From Globodera rostochiensis (taxonomy: Eukaryota; Nematoda; Chromadorea; Rhabditida; Heteroderidae): DNA of 64,000 bases. Both the position numbers and the translations under genes were made by a program. The notes beneath the pieces were generated by a model. That model ran no database searches. It saw only the letters and a list, made by a program, of their open reading frames with translations, and was not told the origin of the DNA. Within the stretch, counting starts at the first letter, position 1, and each line of letters begins with the position of its first letter. Below are positions 22,601-35,587 of this stretch, one piece after another. The stretch lies in assembly GCA_018350325.1 (NCBI GenBank), contig JAEVLN010000013.1, positions 1,302,001 to 1,366,000 of the forward strand. The letters are read 5' to 3'.

Positions 22601-24683
22601 CACGGAGCGGTCCAAATTGCGGTGGACTACCCAAGTGCCACGACGAGTCGCCAAATTAACCAAAAATTAATTAGTAAAATTAGCCAAAAATATAAAAGAA
22701 TAAATTTAAACAAAAAAAAATATCAAAATTTTTCCTATAAAAAATCCAAACTCAAAAATTAGTAATTTACGAAAAGATAATCAAAGAAATGATTTTAATT
22801 TTGCCAAAATTTTAAAAATGTTTTTTATAAAATAAATAGTTTTTTTTTTGATCAGAAAACAAATATCAAAACTTAATATAATAATTATAAAATTGCTAAT
22901 AAAAATTGGAGTCTGCGCACTTCAGCGGCAACTCGGCTCAACTCCACCGCAATGTCAATGCCCGAATTGCCGACGCCAACCACCACCACAGTTTTGTCGT
23001 CAAACCCGCGGGCGTCCTTGTAGGAATGAGCCTGAAAATTATTTTAGCAAAAAAACAAATTTTTTTTATTAAAAATATTTTTAATTATTAAATTTAAAAA
23101 ATGCAAATTTTTACGTGGCAAACACGGCCTCGGAACTCCTTTTGGCCAGGCCAAGCCGGTGGCCAATATGGCCAAGTGTGATGGCCCGTGCACAACAAAA
23201 CAGCGTCGAACACATCTTCACCCTCAAAACCGTCCCTGGAGGGGTAAACAATGAAATTAATTAGATTTATTAATTGAAGATTAATTATTCAAATTTTCCT
23301 AGTAAAATTTGAAAGTATTCAAATAAAAAGAATAACCCTAATATTCAAATAATATGCCGACATTTAAAATAATTTCAAATTTGAAAATATCAAATGTTTA
23401 AACGCTTTTGAAAGGTAAAAACTAACATTTAAATTAATTTTCTGTCGTAACTTAAATTTTTTCAAAAATTATTTTGTTTAAAGGTGAATGAATGAATACA
23501 AGTCAATTTTAAATAATATTGTAAAAATTTTTTTGTAAATTTTGTCAATCTTTTTATAAAAAGATTAAACGGACGGTTCTCTGTATTTGACCAGCCATTT
23601 GCCATCAGTTTCGTAAGTTGCGCTGCGACGAACATCGATTACTGTATGCTGAAGGCGCAAAAAGCGCGAAAATCCAAACGAATTGGCATAAAGTTGCAAA
23701 TATTCGAGCATTTCTGGCAAAATGCGAACGGAGAAATAAATGAATTAAAATTAAATAAATGAATATATTTTAATTTAAATATAAGTATAAAAAATTAAAG
23801 TTGAATAATATTATTTTTTGTGATAAAACTTATTAAATATAAATATAAAATTAAATATGAATAATATTATTTTTTGTGATAAAACTTAAAGTGTAAATAG
23901 CAAAAATAATCATTTTTTAAGTCAAAGGTTTATTGAATATTGCCATAATTGAAATGTTATTTTTATTTTTCAATAAAATTAATTAAAAACTTCGATTGTG
24001 CATAAAATTTGCAAATTGTGTGGGTGGCACAAAAGTGCTGTAGGCGGTCATTTCCTAAACAAAAAAAAATGGGGATTTTTTATTTTTAAATTTTCAACAC
24101 TTTGCTGGTGTTTATCACTGTCGTCTTCATCACGGAGGCCTCTGAATTTTTTTTATTGATTTTTTTAAAAATTTCAGACGTTTCGAATCCAACCAAAACC
24201 AAAAACCGACCATCGCAATCCGCGGGCTTGAAACGCCACAGTCCGCCAATGTCGTCGGACATCTCAAAAACCACGGGCTCAACCCCGTGCTCCAGTGCCT
24301 CACTGAAAATCAGAAAAAATTTATAACAAAAATTTAAATAATTAATTTTCACTGAAAAATTAGAAAAAAAAAATAAAAATTAAATTATACAGCCTTTGAT
24401 AAAAAGAATAAATGAAAATGTTGAAAAATGTGAGGCGCTAAGAAAAACATTATTTAAAAAAATTTTTGGTATCTAAAATTTAAAAATTGTCATGAATAAA
24501 TATTAAAAACCAAATTATTAAAAAAATAAATAATTATAATATTTTAATAAACTAAAATAAATAAATAAATAAAGTATTTTAAAATAAATTTGTAAAAAAA
24601 AAGTTTTACCGTGCCGCCGGAATTCCACTAGCACCGGCGCCCACAATGGCCACACGTTTCGTGCCACCGCTGCCGCCGTTCAT
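19661..24683 (-). CDS. Flavin-containing monooxygenase (FMO)
   Basis: FAD- and NADPH-dependent monooxygenase that oxidises soft nucleophiles (N and S), normally anchored in the ER membrane. About 18 exons, ~561 residues: 24683-24610, 24302-24211, 24141-24101, 24054-23991, 23713-23571, ~23223-23115, 23031-22921, 22660-22512, 22127-22065, 22010-21975, 21933-21834, 21569-21477, 21380-21321, 21211-21044, 20198-20077, 20012-19934, 19891-19776, 19727-19661. Motifs in order: FAD site [23 protein letters not shown]; the FMO signature FRGRVCHAHSY; NADPH site [47 protein letters not shown]; and a C-terminal hydrophobic anchor ([18 protein letters not shown]). Phases agree throughout. Oddities: a GC donor after 21044, no AG before the exon starting at 22660 (the intron would end TTTTTG), and an uncertain start of the exon near 23223. 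Confidence 0.9.
20335..20440. repeat. TTAGGC/GCCTAA-rich stretch in FMO intron
   Basis: Degenerate runs of CTTAGGCTTAGGC and AAGCCTAA on both strands inside the intron between FMO exons at 21044 and 20198. TTAGGC is the common nematode telomere hexamer, but only a few imperfect units are present. Confidence 0.5.
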
Positions 24684-24959
24684 TATATTAACAAAAACAA
24701 AAATAAATTTCTTTTTAAATAAAAAACGTCGATAATAAAATGACCGCAAATTGTCTCTTTAACATATTTATTGTAATAAATGATGAATGCATTTGAATTG
24801 TTTTGTACAAAGATAAGCCAATCGATCGATAACGAAAACCCAACACCAAAACATTGGCTGGCTGCAGAGAAGAAAATTGAGTGATTCAACAAAAACATTC
24901 GATCGGTGGTCACTGAATGGGGCAAACGAAAAGTGGCGGCGGAGAGAGGCGGTGAAACA

Positions 24960-25425
24960 ACAAAAAAGTAAATTTGAATTGGCGCCAAAAAACAATGTGC
25001 CAAAATCGATGCCAACAAATTGGACCACTGACTGATCAAGCATTGTTTGATCACTCTTTGATCCTTAGAAAAGATTTTTCCGGCGGGAGGAAGGCGCCGG
25101 GGGGGGGGGGGAACAAAAAAAAAGTAAATTTGAATTGGCGCCAAAAAACAATGTGCCAAAATCGATGCCAACAAATTGGACCACTGACTGATCAAGCATT
25201 GTTTGATCACTCTTTGATCCTTAGAAAAGATTTTTCCGGCGGGAGGAAGGCGCCGGGGGGGGGGAACAAAAAAAAGTAAATTTGAATTGGCGCCAAAAAA
25301 ACAATGTGCCAAAATCGATGCCAACAAATTGGACCACTGACTGATCAAAATGCATTCACTGATCTTTGATCATTAGAAAGTATTTTCCCGGCGGCAAAAA
25401 GGGGGCACCGGGGGGGGGCACTTAA
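24960..25425. repeat. ~154-bp tandem triplication
   Basis: Three copies of a unit starting AAAGTAAATTTGAATTGGCG and ending in a GGCGGGAGGAAGGCGCCGGG plus poly-G run. The third copy is more diverged. Apparent ORFs on both strands here are repeat translations. Confidence 0.9.
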
Positions 25426-26154
25426 GATGAAGCCACTCTGATGGAATGTGCGTTTAATCGGAAGAACAAAATGGGCTTTCTTTTACACACTGGCGTGAGA
25501 AAACGATTTTTGCTGATTTTAGAAAGGATGGAAAAGGAAATGTGAAAATGCTAAAAACTAAAAAAATATTTAAAAAATTGTATATATTTTTTTTTTTTTT
25601 AAATTTAAATGGAATTCAATTAAATTTATTATTCTTTTAAATATAAAATGTATTTATTGAAAATGAGTATTTTAGTTTTAATTAATGTTCGTAAATCCAA
25701 TTTAATTATTATATTTTGTTAGAAAAGGTAAAAATTTAAAATGAAAAATGAAAAATATAAAAAAAATATTCACAAAAAAATACACAAAAATATTTTGACG
25801 ATTTGCAGAAATTGAATGTCATTGTGATTGATTGATGGAAGAGGCGAATAATTCTTAATCGGATTTACGTATTTGGACGGAGTTTTATGTAAAGAATCGT
25901 TAAAAAAATTTTTCATTTTTTTTTTAATTATAAATTTTCAGCAAAAGACATTAATTTCTCTTAAATAAATGTTTATAGAAAAATTTGCACCAAACTTAAC
26001 TATAAAAAAACTTTTTTCAAAAAGGTAAATAATAAAAACGGATTTCAAAAGTCTCCATAGAATTGTATTTTATTAAGATAATTAAAGAAAACACTAAATC
26101 ATTTTATATTTATCAGCGATGTACCATTCTCATTTAAAATGCGGAACACGGATT

Positions 26155-26880
26155 TACGTTGGGTATTTCGCCGAATAGGCCAAAATTGGACATTTCGCCA
26201 AATAGGCCCAATAGTTTACATTTTGCCGTTAAGCCAAAATCGGACATTTCGCCAAATACCCCCAATTGTTTACACGCCGATAGGCCAAAATCGGACATTT
26301 CGCCAAATAGGCCCAATAGTTTACACGCCGATAGGCCAAAATTGGACATTTCGCCAAATACCCCCAATAGTTTACACGCCGATAGGCCAAAATCGGACAT
26401 TTCGCCAAATAGGCCCAATAGTTTACACGCCGATAGGCCAAAATTGGACATTTCGCCAAATAGGCCCAATAGTTTACACGCCGATAGGCCAAAATTGGAC
26501 ATTTCGCCAAATAGGCCCAATAGTTTACATTTTGCCGTTAAGCCAAAATCGGACATTTCGCCAAATAGGCCCAATAGTTTACATTTTGCCGTTAAGCCAA
26601 AATCGGACATTTCGGCAAATACCCCCAATAGTTTACGCCGATAGGCCAAATTCGGACATTTCGCCAAATAGGCCCAATAGTTTACATTTTGCCGTTAACC
26701 CAAATTCGGACATTTCGCCAAATAGGCCCAATAGTTTACACGCCGATAGGCCAAAATCGGACATTTCGCCAAATAGGCCCAATAGTTTAGATTTTGGCGA
26801 ATAGGCCAAAATTGGACATTTGCCAAATATGCCTAAAAATCGGATATTTCGCCGAGTAGGCCAAATTCGGACATTCGCTA
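26155..26880. repeat. 51-bp satellite upstream of first secreted paralogue
   Basis: About 14 units built on GGACATTTCGCC, AAATAGGCCCAATAGTTTAC and either ACGCCGATAGGCC or ATTTTGCCGTTAAGCC. It shares GGACATTTCGCC with the 27-bp satellite at 30232-30990. Confidence 0.9.
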
Positions 26881-27130
26881 CGGCTAAAGATAAGGATTTA
26901 AAAAAATATATAGAATTTTTTCAATTATTCGTGTATAATTTGCTTTATCGATTTATTTGATTGAATATAAAATCAATAATGTGTAACGTTGGCAAAGAAA
27001 TGCCAATTTCCCAGCAACTCTATCTTTTATTCATTCATTCACTTCATTGCTTCAAATTAATGCATAACTCATAAAATTTATTAGTAAATCAAAAAAAAAG
27101 AAGCTAAAATTGTAAAATTTTATAATTTCG

Positions 27131-29772
27131 ATGTATCATCATTATTTATTGCTTGTGCTGCTCGCACTCGTCGGCGGTTGTGTTGCGGATGCTGATGTAT
27201 ATTGGGTCCGTGTTTATTTGACGCCAAGCCTTTATGACGATCATCACTTTTATTATGTCCTGTTTTATTTTTTAATTAAAATAATTGTATTCCGCTTTTA
27301 AATAAATTTATTCTAATAATAATAATAATTAAAAATAGTTTTCCAAATTCACAGGTTCAAGCCACTTGTTCATCAAATAAAGAGCTCAAAACGAATGCGT
27401 TCAGTGTCTCACGGGAAAAAAATTTGGCAAATTTGAAAGTTGGGATCAAAAGTGCTCGGTGCCCGGACAAATATCAAATTGCCGTTGCAATCATTTACAA
27501 CAATGATAAGAAAAATTTGGACGATGATCAGAAACTTGAATGGTCTGCATGGGTCAGTTGCATTGATTGAGTACTACTGATCAGAGAGTCTGATCAAATT
27601 TTATGCAATCTGGTCAGTCTTCGATGAGCTGATTAAGCCAGGGGTCATACTTTTGCTGGTTTAGCAGCATTTTGGTGTTTTTTGGAAATATGCAAAATTT
27701 TCTCTGAAATATAAATATTTGGCGTAATGACTGTACATGAATTTGAATATTAATTATCCTTTTTACGTCTTCTTAGTCGAAAAACAAAAACTCACTCAGA
27801 AAATCTTAAATGTTGCAACTTTTAGGCACTTTTTCCTAATTGAATTCATTAAAATTTTTATTTTTTGGGCCTCCTATTCTTAAAGCTTCAAAAATACGCA
27901 TTTAATTGCAAATCTTTTAACAAATTCAGACAAAAATTCAAAATTTTCTCGGCGGCGCCTACCGGCTCCGCCGAGCCCCAACCCCTTTTTAAAATTTGAT
28001 GCTTTCTGGCCACAAATGATGCTTTGTTGCTGTTTTTGAATACGACCTCTGGATTAAGCTCATAGGCTATTTTTGATCATGGTCCGAGGATCGAAACCTC
28101 AGAGAGAGATGCGATCAGAGTTAATCTGATTAATTTGTAAACTGCTGATCAGTCCTAAGATGATCAGAACTGGTAGTAAGTAGACAATCAGATTTTTAGC
28201 AGGATCAGCGTAATTAACAAATTGCAATTGGGCTGATCAATGACCAGATTGCAGTTTATGGTTTAGAAAATTAACTGCTCTAAGATTATAGACAGCACCG
28301 AATACATCGCAAACGGACACATTCAAAGAGGATATAATTTCCATTGATTATCACATCAAATTTGGCAATTATTTCAAATTGGACATTTTGCCAAATTTGG
28401 CGGAAACATTTAATTCAAAAATGGTTTATCGAGTGAATGTGTATTGCGCTGGCAAAGAACGGGTGGAGTTCAAGACGTACACGCAGTCCAAAACAATGGT
28501 GGTGTTCAATACGGCGCTAAGCAAATGTGACAACTACGATGTGAAAGTTTGGCCAATTCGTAAGGAATGGAAGAAAATTGAAAACACGGTAACTTATTTA
28601 AATATTCCAAACATAATTTGATTTTTTTTCTTACAATTAAGTTTAAATTAATAGATTTTTTTTAAAAATTTTTATAAAATTAAATTTGTATGAAATAGAC
28701 TTCTGATTGCCGGACCCTCAAAAAATTATTCTGATCCCGACAGAAAATGCTTTCGAAAACTCAAATTTGAAAATCCCGCGCGGCTTCCGCTACCGTACCG
28801 CAAATTTGATTCAATTTTAGTTTGGCGAACCAGTGTTAGCGCACGAAGGGATTAGGGTAAAAAATGGCGCAACGTATCAAATAAATTTTGCAAATTATTT
28901 CAATTTGGCCATTGGACCGCCGTTGACGCCAAATTCTGGCCAAGTGTATTATGCAGAAGTAAAATGCCATGGCAGAGAAGCAGACACATTCCGGACATAC
29001 ACCGAGGATGATGCACAAATTGTGTTAAATGCATTTGAATGCACGGAATATGACATTTTTGTGTGGAAATTAGACAATCAAATGGTCATAAATGCAGAGG
29101 TATGCCCCGACGAGTGATCGGATGCCGGCATCCGGAATTCCGGCTCCAAAAAAATGTCCGGAAACTGGCATGCCGGACCCAAAAATGTCCAAAAATCTGG
29201 AATCCGGCAAATTTTGATTTGAAATTTTCTGACATTTTTCGCCCTCTTAAAGACCGAAAATTTTGATCAAATATTTCAAAATGAGAAAATTTCGAAACAA
29301 ATTTAGCGCCCCTCCCAATTGCCTCCCCCCCCCCCCATCTGTTCATCTGTGCCATATTAAACGGCATCCGGAAATGCCGGATACAATTTGTTCATTTTTA
29401 TTTGTTTCAGAAATTATTTCCAATCGAAGAGCAAAAACCAAGCAATGAATTTGCGGTGATAATTGAAAATGACGGCACCTATCAATTCAATTACATTGAA
29501 GAACATTCCGTCGAAATTGACGACGTCCATTCAATGGACATCGAAGACGGAGGAGTACAAGAACAGCCATTAAAAAAGGTTCAAAATTTTAAAAAAATAA
29601 AATAAATTTATCATTTTTATTTCAGAAGTTGAAGCAAATGTCTAAAGACATTAAGGAGTTGTTCGAAAAAACCGCTAACATCAAACGTGATGTTGAAGGG
29701 ATTAAAAATGAATTGTCTACCACAATGTCGGAGCTCACAGAATTTTTGAAACAAAATTTCAATGAGCAATGA
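27131..29772 (+). CDS. Secreted modular protein, family 2, paralogue A
   Basis: Six exons, all phase 0: 27131-27256, 27355-27552, 28292-28588, 28821-29099, 29411-29578, 29626-29772; 404 residues. Residues 1-20 are a signal peptide (MYHHYLLLVLLALVGGCVAD). Exons 1-2 give a domain with two Cys. Exons 3 and 4 encode two related ~95-residue modules, each with a two-Cys pattern (VYCAGKERVEF...SKC and VKCHGREADTF...ECTEYDIFVW). Alternating hydrophobic strands suggest a beta-sandwich, perhaps fibronectin-III-like, but this is only a guess from pattern. Exon 5 is acidic and exon 6 is a 48-residue coiled-coil-like tail (KLKQMSKDIKELFEK...). I do not recognise the family. It is followed in tandem by a longer paralogue at 31356-35330. 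Introns carry GATCAG-rich sequence; exon 3 uses ATTATAG as acceptor. Confidence 0.75.
27875..27990 (-). repeat. GC-rich near-palindrome element (copy in intron)
   Basis: Core GGCGGCGCC-TACC-GGCTCCGCC with GCAAATCTTTTAACAAATTC flank, inside intron 2 of the family 2 gene A. Confidence 0.65.
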
Positions 29773-31355
29773 GACAAAACGACTAAATTTGTGACAAATG
29801 GCGATGACAACATTTTGTTCATAAATTGTCACAAATATTGTCTTTGAATGGGACCTTTCATTTCGACATAAACTTTCATATTTCTCTTCTTTTTCTTCAA
29901 AATTAAGAATTTTTAGAAGAACTGCAAAAGGAATATGAAACTCAAAAATTGATAAAAAAAACACTACAAATTTTAGATTTTTTGTTCAATAACTTTTTTT
30001 ATTCATCATATTTCTGCATTGTTTTCACCTTTTTGAGCAAGTCTGGACGGGAAAGGAAAAGATCGTACTTTTTTATTGCAATTTTTCCAAAAATATTTAA
30101 TTTTGGTAAGGGATGCAAATATTAACGAAAAAAACTGAAGATTCTCAAAAACACTGGCTCAAAAAGATTGTTATGTAATAAAACTTTAAAAAGCAAATAT
30201 TAAAAAAATAAATTTATATTAAATAATATACGCCGAGTAGGACAAAATCAGACATTTCGCCGAATAGGACAAAACCGGACATTTCGCCGAGTAGGACAAA
30301 ACCGGACATTTGGCCGAGTAGGACAAAACCGGACATTTCGCCAATTTGGCATTTCGCCGAGTAGGACAAAACCGGCCATTTCGCCGAGTAGGACAACATC
30401 GACATTTCGCCAATTTGGCATTTCGCCGAGTAGGACAAAACCGGACATTTCGCCAAGTAGGACAAAACCGGACATTTCGTCGTGTAGGACAAAACCGGAC
30501 ATTTCGCCGAGTAGGACAAAACCGGACATTTCGCCGAGTAGGACAAAACCGGACATTTCGCCGAGTAGGACAACATCGGACATTTCGCCAATTTGGCATT
30601 TCGCCGAGTAAGACAAAACCGGACATTTCGCCGAGTAGGACAACATCGGACATTTCGCCAATTTGGCATTTCGCCGAGTAGGACAAAACCGAACATTTCG
30701 CCAATTTGGCATTTCGCCGAGTAGGAAAAAACCGGACATTTCGCCGAGTAGTACAGACAATTCGCCGAGTAGGACAAACCGGACATTTCGCCGAGTAGGA
30801 CAAAACCGGACATTTCGCCAAGCAGGACAAAATCGGACAATTCGCCGAGTAGGACAAACCGGACATTTCGCCGAGTTGGACAAAACCGGACATTTCGCCG
30901 AGTAGGACAAAACCGGACATTTCGCCGGACAAAATCGGACATTTCGCCGAATCGGACATTTTGCTAATTTGGCATTTCGTCGAGTAGGCCAAATTGAAAT
31001 TCGCCTAAAAGGCGCCACACTACCTGGTAACCCTAGCGAATTGCCGGGTGACATCAGGATTAGGAAAGGACATTTTAAGTTCTATTACCCTTGCCAAACA
31101 TTTCGCCGCTTAGGCTAAAATGAAGATTTTGAAAAAATTATTTATCTTATTTAATTTTAATTCGAAATATCAATTTCGTTTATAATAATTTGCTTCATCG
31201 ATTTATTTATTGAATATAAAATCAATACTTTGTTTGGTTGGTTAGGAAATGCCAATCCCCTTTTATGCATTCATTCACTTCATTGCTTTATATTAATAAC
31301 ATATAAAATATATTAGGTAAATCAAAAAAGTAAAATTAAAATTTTATAATTTTTG
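29773..31355. other. Spacer between family 2 paralogues
   Basis: 3' flank of gene A, then the 27-bp satellite (30232-30990), then about 360 bases that align with the upstream region of gene A (AAATCAATA, CATTCATTCACTTCATTGC). This indicates that satellite plus gene was duplicated as one unit. Confidence 0.6.
30232..30990. repeat. 27-bp satellite upstream of second secreted paralogue
   Basis: About 25 units of GGACAAAACCGGACATTTCG plus CCGAGTA, interrupted by CAATTTGGCATTTCGCC variants. Minus-strand ORFs of up to 268 codons here are open because the unit is stop-free and a multiple of three. Confidence 0.9.
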
Positions 31356-34300
31356 ATGTATCATCATTATTTATTGCTTGTGCCGCTCGCGCTTGTCGTC
31401 GGTTGTGTTGCTGATCATGATGTATATTGGATCAGTGTTCATTTGACGCCGAGCCTTTATAACGATGATCACATTTATTATGTCATGATTTTTTTTTCAA
31501 AATTAATTATTTAAAAATGCAAACAGGTGGAATTTTCTAGGTTATTTAGACCGTTAATTGGGGCTCTTGTGGGGGTTTTATTTTTTTAGGGTCTTATATT
31601 TTTACACAGTTTATATGCTTTTATAGAGTTTCTAAACTTTGTATTCTGCTTTTTAATAATTTATTTATTTTCAAAATGCATTTATATTTTTAATATACCT
31701 AACTATTTCCATATTCACAGGTTGAAGCCGCTTGTTCAACAAATACACTGCTCAAAACGCATGCGTCCAGTGTATCAATGGAAAAATTTGATTTGGCGGA
31801 ATTGATTGTTGGTGACAAAAGCGATCAGTGCCCGGGGCAATATCAAATTGCCGTTGGAATGTTAAATAAGCAAGATTGGTCCACATGGGTCAGTTGCATT
31901 GAGTTCAAATATTATGCGATCTGGTCTATCTTCTTGATCTGATTTAAGCTCTAGACTATTTTTGATCAAGTCAGAGATCAGTTCAAAGTTAATCTAGATT
32001 AATTTGCAAACTGATCAGTCTTAAGATGATCAGAGCTGGTAGTAGACAATCAGATTTTTAGCAGGAACAGCGTAATTGATAAAAATTGAGCTGATCAGAG
32101 TTTAAAAAATTAACTGCTCCAAAATTATAGTCAGCACCGCACAAATCGATGTCAGAGACATTCAAGGATGGCAACAATATCGTTGATCATTGCATAAAAT
32201 TTGGCAATTATTTCAAATTGATCATTTTGCCAAATTTGGCGGAAACATTAAATTCAAAAATGGTTTATCGAGTGAATGTGTATTGCGCTGGCAAAGAACG
32301 GGTGGAGTTCAAGACGTACACGCAGTCCAAAACAATGGTGGTGTTCAATACGGCGCTAAGCAAATGTAACAAATACGATGTGAAAGTTTGGCCAATTCGT
32401 AAGGAATGGATGAAAATTGAAAACACGGTAACTTATTTAAATATTCCAAACTAATTTGATTTTTTCTTACAATTAAGTTTAAATTAATACATTTTTTAAA
32501 AACATTTTTATAAAATTAAATTTGTATGAAATAGACTTCTGATTCATTTGCCGGATCCCGCGAAAAATCATTTTGTCCCGACAGAAAATGCTTTCGAAAA
32601 CTCAAATTTGAAAATCCCGCGCGGCTTCCGCTACCGTACCGCAAATTTGATTCAATTTTAGTTTGGCGAACCAGTGTTAGCGCACGAAGGGATTAGGGTA
32701 AAAAATGGCGCAACGTATCAAATAAATTTTGCAAATTATTTCAATTTGGACATTTTGCCAAATTTGGCGGAAACATTTAATTCAAAAATGGTTTATCGAG
32801 TGAATGTGTATTGCGCTGGCAAAGAACGGGTGGAGTTCAAGACGTACACGCAGTCCAAAACAATGGTGGTGTTCAATACGGTGCTAAGCAAATGTGACAA
32901 ATACGATGTGAAAGTTTGGGCAATTCGTGAGGAATGGATGAATATTGAAAACACGGTAAATTATTTGAAAATATTTTCTAAAAATATTCTTTTGTTTTTT
33001 TATTCTTTTTAATAGAACTAGAGTAGGACAGGATCGGGATTATTGGTAAAACCGGGATCGTAAAAGCCAGGGGATCGGGATTACGACTTTTCAAAGGGGA
33101 TCCAAAACCGGCATAATCCCGGCCTAGTCTAAATAGAACTAAGAGAAGGGTGGCACGGGACCGGGACCAGTACTGAAAGGGTCAATTTTGTCCACTTTGG
33201 TACTGAATTTGGGTCCCGATTTTCAAAATTCCTTTAAAATTCTCTTTTGTCCCGGTTTTTATTTTAACCATGGACAAAATATCACTTATGAAATTAAATT
33301 TGTATGAAATAGACTTCTGATTCATTTGTCGGATTAATCGCGTAAAATCATGGATCCCTCAAAAAAATTTTCTGATCCCGAAAGAAAATGCTTTCGAAAA
33401 CTCAAATTTGAAAATCCCCGCGCGGCTTCCGCTACACGCAAATTTGATTCAATTTTAGTTTGGCGAACCAGTGTTAGCGCACGAAGGGATTAGGGTAAAA
33501 AATGGCGCAACGTATCAAATAAATTTTGCAAATTATTTCAATTTGGACATTTTGCCAAATTTGGCGGAAACATTTAATTCAAAAATGGTTTATCGAGTGA
33601 ATGTGTATTGCGCTGGTAAAGAACGGGTGGAGTTCAAGACGTACACGCAGTCCAAAACAATGGTGGTGTTCAATACGGTGCTAAGCAAATGTGCCAAATA
33701 CGATGTGAAAGTTTGGGCAATTCGTGAGGAATGGATGAAAATTGAAAACACGGTAACTTAATTAAATATTTTCTAAAAAATTATTATTTTTTATTCTTTT
33801 TAATAGAACTAGAGTAGGACGGGATCGGGCTTTTTGGTAAAACCGGGACAAAAACAAGAAAAAAATGATTGGTAAAATCCGGGACCATTATAAGGGGACT
33901 TAACGGAATTTTGAAAAACCGGGACTAAAATTTCAGTACCAAAATAGAAAAATTAAACATTTCAGTACTGGTCCCGGTCCCGTACAACCCTAGTACTAAG
34001 GTTTTATAATTTATCAAATTTTAAACACATGAAATTAAATTTGTATGAAATAGAATTCTGATTGCCGGACCCTCAAAAAATTATTCTGATCCCGACAGAA
34101 AATGCTTTCGAAAACTCAAATTTGAAAATCCCGCGCGGCTTCCGCTACCGTACCGCAAATTTGATTCAATTTTAGTTTGGCGAACCAGTGTTAGCGCACG
34201 AAGGGATTAGGGTAAAAAATGGCGCAACGTATCAAATAAATTTTGCAAATTATTTCAATTTGGCCATTGGACCGCCGTTGACGCCAAATTCTGGCCAAGT

Positions 34301-35330
34301 GTATTATGCAGAAGTAAAATGCCATGGCAGAGAAGCAGACACATTCCGGACATACACCGAGGATGATGCACAAATTGTGTTAAATGCATTTAAATGCACG
34401 GAATATGACATTTTTGTGTGGAAATTAGACAATCAAATGGTCATAAATGCAGAGGTAATGAATGCCCTCAGGATAAAAATTTACTTCTAAACTCACTAAA
34501 ATTCGAATTTTTGACTAATAAAATTTGAAAATTCAAATTTAATAGTAAAGTTGAATGTTACTAAAATTCAATTTTAGGTACTCAATTTTTACTAGGAAAA
34601 TTTGAATAATTTGAATATTTTAAATAATACGCCGACATCCATACTGGAGTGCTGAAAAAGTCAAATTTTGGACTCAAAATTGGTACCTCGTTTTGTCCAA
34701 AAATCTTTGCCCCCCCATACGAATGTCCGAATTGTCGAAAGCTTTATAACTTCCTTCAATCTAAACGGATTTGGTCGAACGTGACATCAAAGTTCCCGAT
34801 AAATTGGTGTTATCATTAGGGCTACGATTTATATGGACAAAAAATTTTGAATATGACCATAAAATATGGATGAAAAATTGTAAAATATTGCTATTAACGT
34901 GGGGTGTATCAACGGCATCCGGAAATGCCGGATACAATTTGTTCATTTTTATTTGTTTCAGAAATTATTTCCAATCGAAGAGCAAAAACCAAGCAATGAA
35001 TTTGCGGTGATAATTGAAAATGACGGCACCTATCAATTCAATTACATTGAAGAACATTCCGTCGAAATTGACGACGTCCATTCAATGGACATCGAAGACG
35101 GAGGAGTACAAGAACAGCCATTAAAAAAAGTTCAAAATTTATTTTTAAAAAATAAAATAATTTTAAATTAATTTTTTATTCAGAAGTTGAAGCAAATGTC
35201 TACAGACATTAAGGAGTTGTACGATAAAACCGCTGACATCAAAAGTGATATTGAAGGGATTAAAAATGAACTGACCACCACAATGTCGAAGCTCAAAGAA
35301 TTTTTGGAAAAAAATTTCAATGAGCAATGA
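31356..35330 (+). CDS. Secreted modular protein, family 2, paralogue B (expanded)
   Basis: Eight phase-0 exons: 31356-31481, 31721-31888, 32131-32427, 32662-32955, 33459-33752, 34176-34454, 34962-35129, 35184-35330; 590 residues. Same layout as paralogue A (signal peptide MYHHYLLLVPLALVVGC, two-Cys domain, modules, acidic exon, coiled-coil tail), but with four modules instead of two. Exons 4 and 5 are hybrids: the first ~29 residues (FGEPVLAHEGIRVKNGATY...) match the last-module type, the rest (DILPNLAETFNSKMVYRVN...) match the first-module type. The joint lies at the shared AATTATTTCAA. Exons 4 and 5 are nearly identical to each other and their preceding introns are copies too, so the amplification is recent. 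Exon 2 is ten codons shorter than in A. Function unknown; secretion and recent internal expansion suggest a parasitism-related or rapidly evolving protein, as inference. Confidence 0.75.
33019..33131. mobile_element. Short TIR element with 8-bp duplication
   Basis: 113-bp insertion with ends TAGAGTAGGACAGGATCGGG and CCGGCCTAGTCTA, flanked by AATAGAAC on both sides (33011-33018, 33132-33139). It lies in the intron after the first hybrid exon of family 2 gene B. A related insertion occupies the next intron (about 33805-34000) after the same AATAGAAC. Confidence 0.65.
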
Positions 35331-35587
35331 GACAAAACGGCTAAATTTGCGACAAAGTAGCAACGACAAAATTTTGTTCATAAATTGCCACAAATATTGT
35401 CTTTGAATGGGACCTTTCATTTCGACATAAACTGTTCATATTTCTCTTCTTTTTCAGCTTAGGGTCATTAACAGAATTTAAAAATTTTTGGAAAATGAAA
35501 AAAACGATCGAGCAAATTTCTGTAGGTTTTCATGCATGCTAAAACAAATAGATAAAGTTAAAGCCGTATTATGCTTAAATTTCATGG

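Larger units (their letters stand above)
24684..27130. other. Intergenic region with two tandem arrays
   Basis: FMO promoter side followed by the ~154-bp triplicate (24960-25425), about 700 bases of plain AT-rich DNA (25430-26130), the 51-bp satellite (26155-26880), and then 240 bases that are conserved upstream of both secreted paralogues (26935-27130 resembles 31185-31355), likely their promoter. Confidence 0.55.

Noticed and set aside
24683..25348. 221-codon minus-strand frame
   Set aside because: Crosses the 154-bp triplicate; the repeated part accounts for the opening.
26134..26804. Frames of 161-221 codons on both strands
   Set aside because: Translations of the 51-bp satellite with no signal peptide or unique coding part.
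30214..31054. Minus-strand frames of 242-268 codons
   Set aside because: They are three overlapping translations of the 27-bp satellite; a stop-free unit of a multiple of three stays open in every frame.
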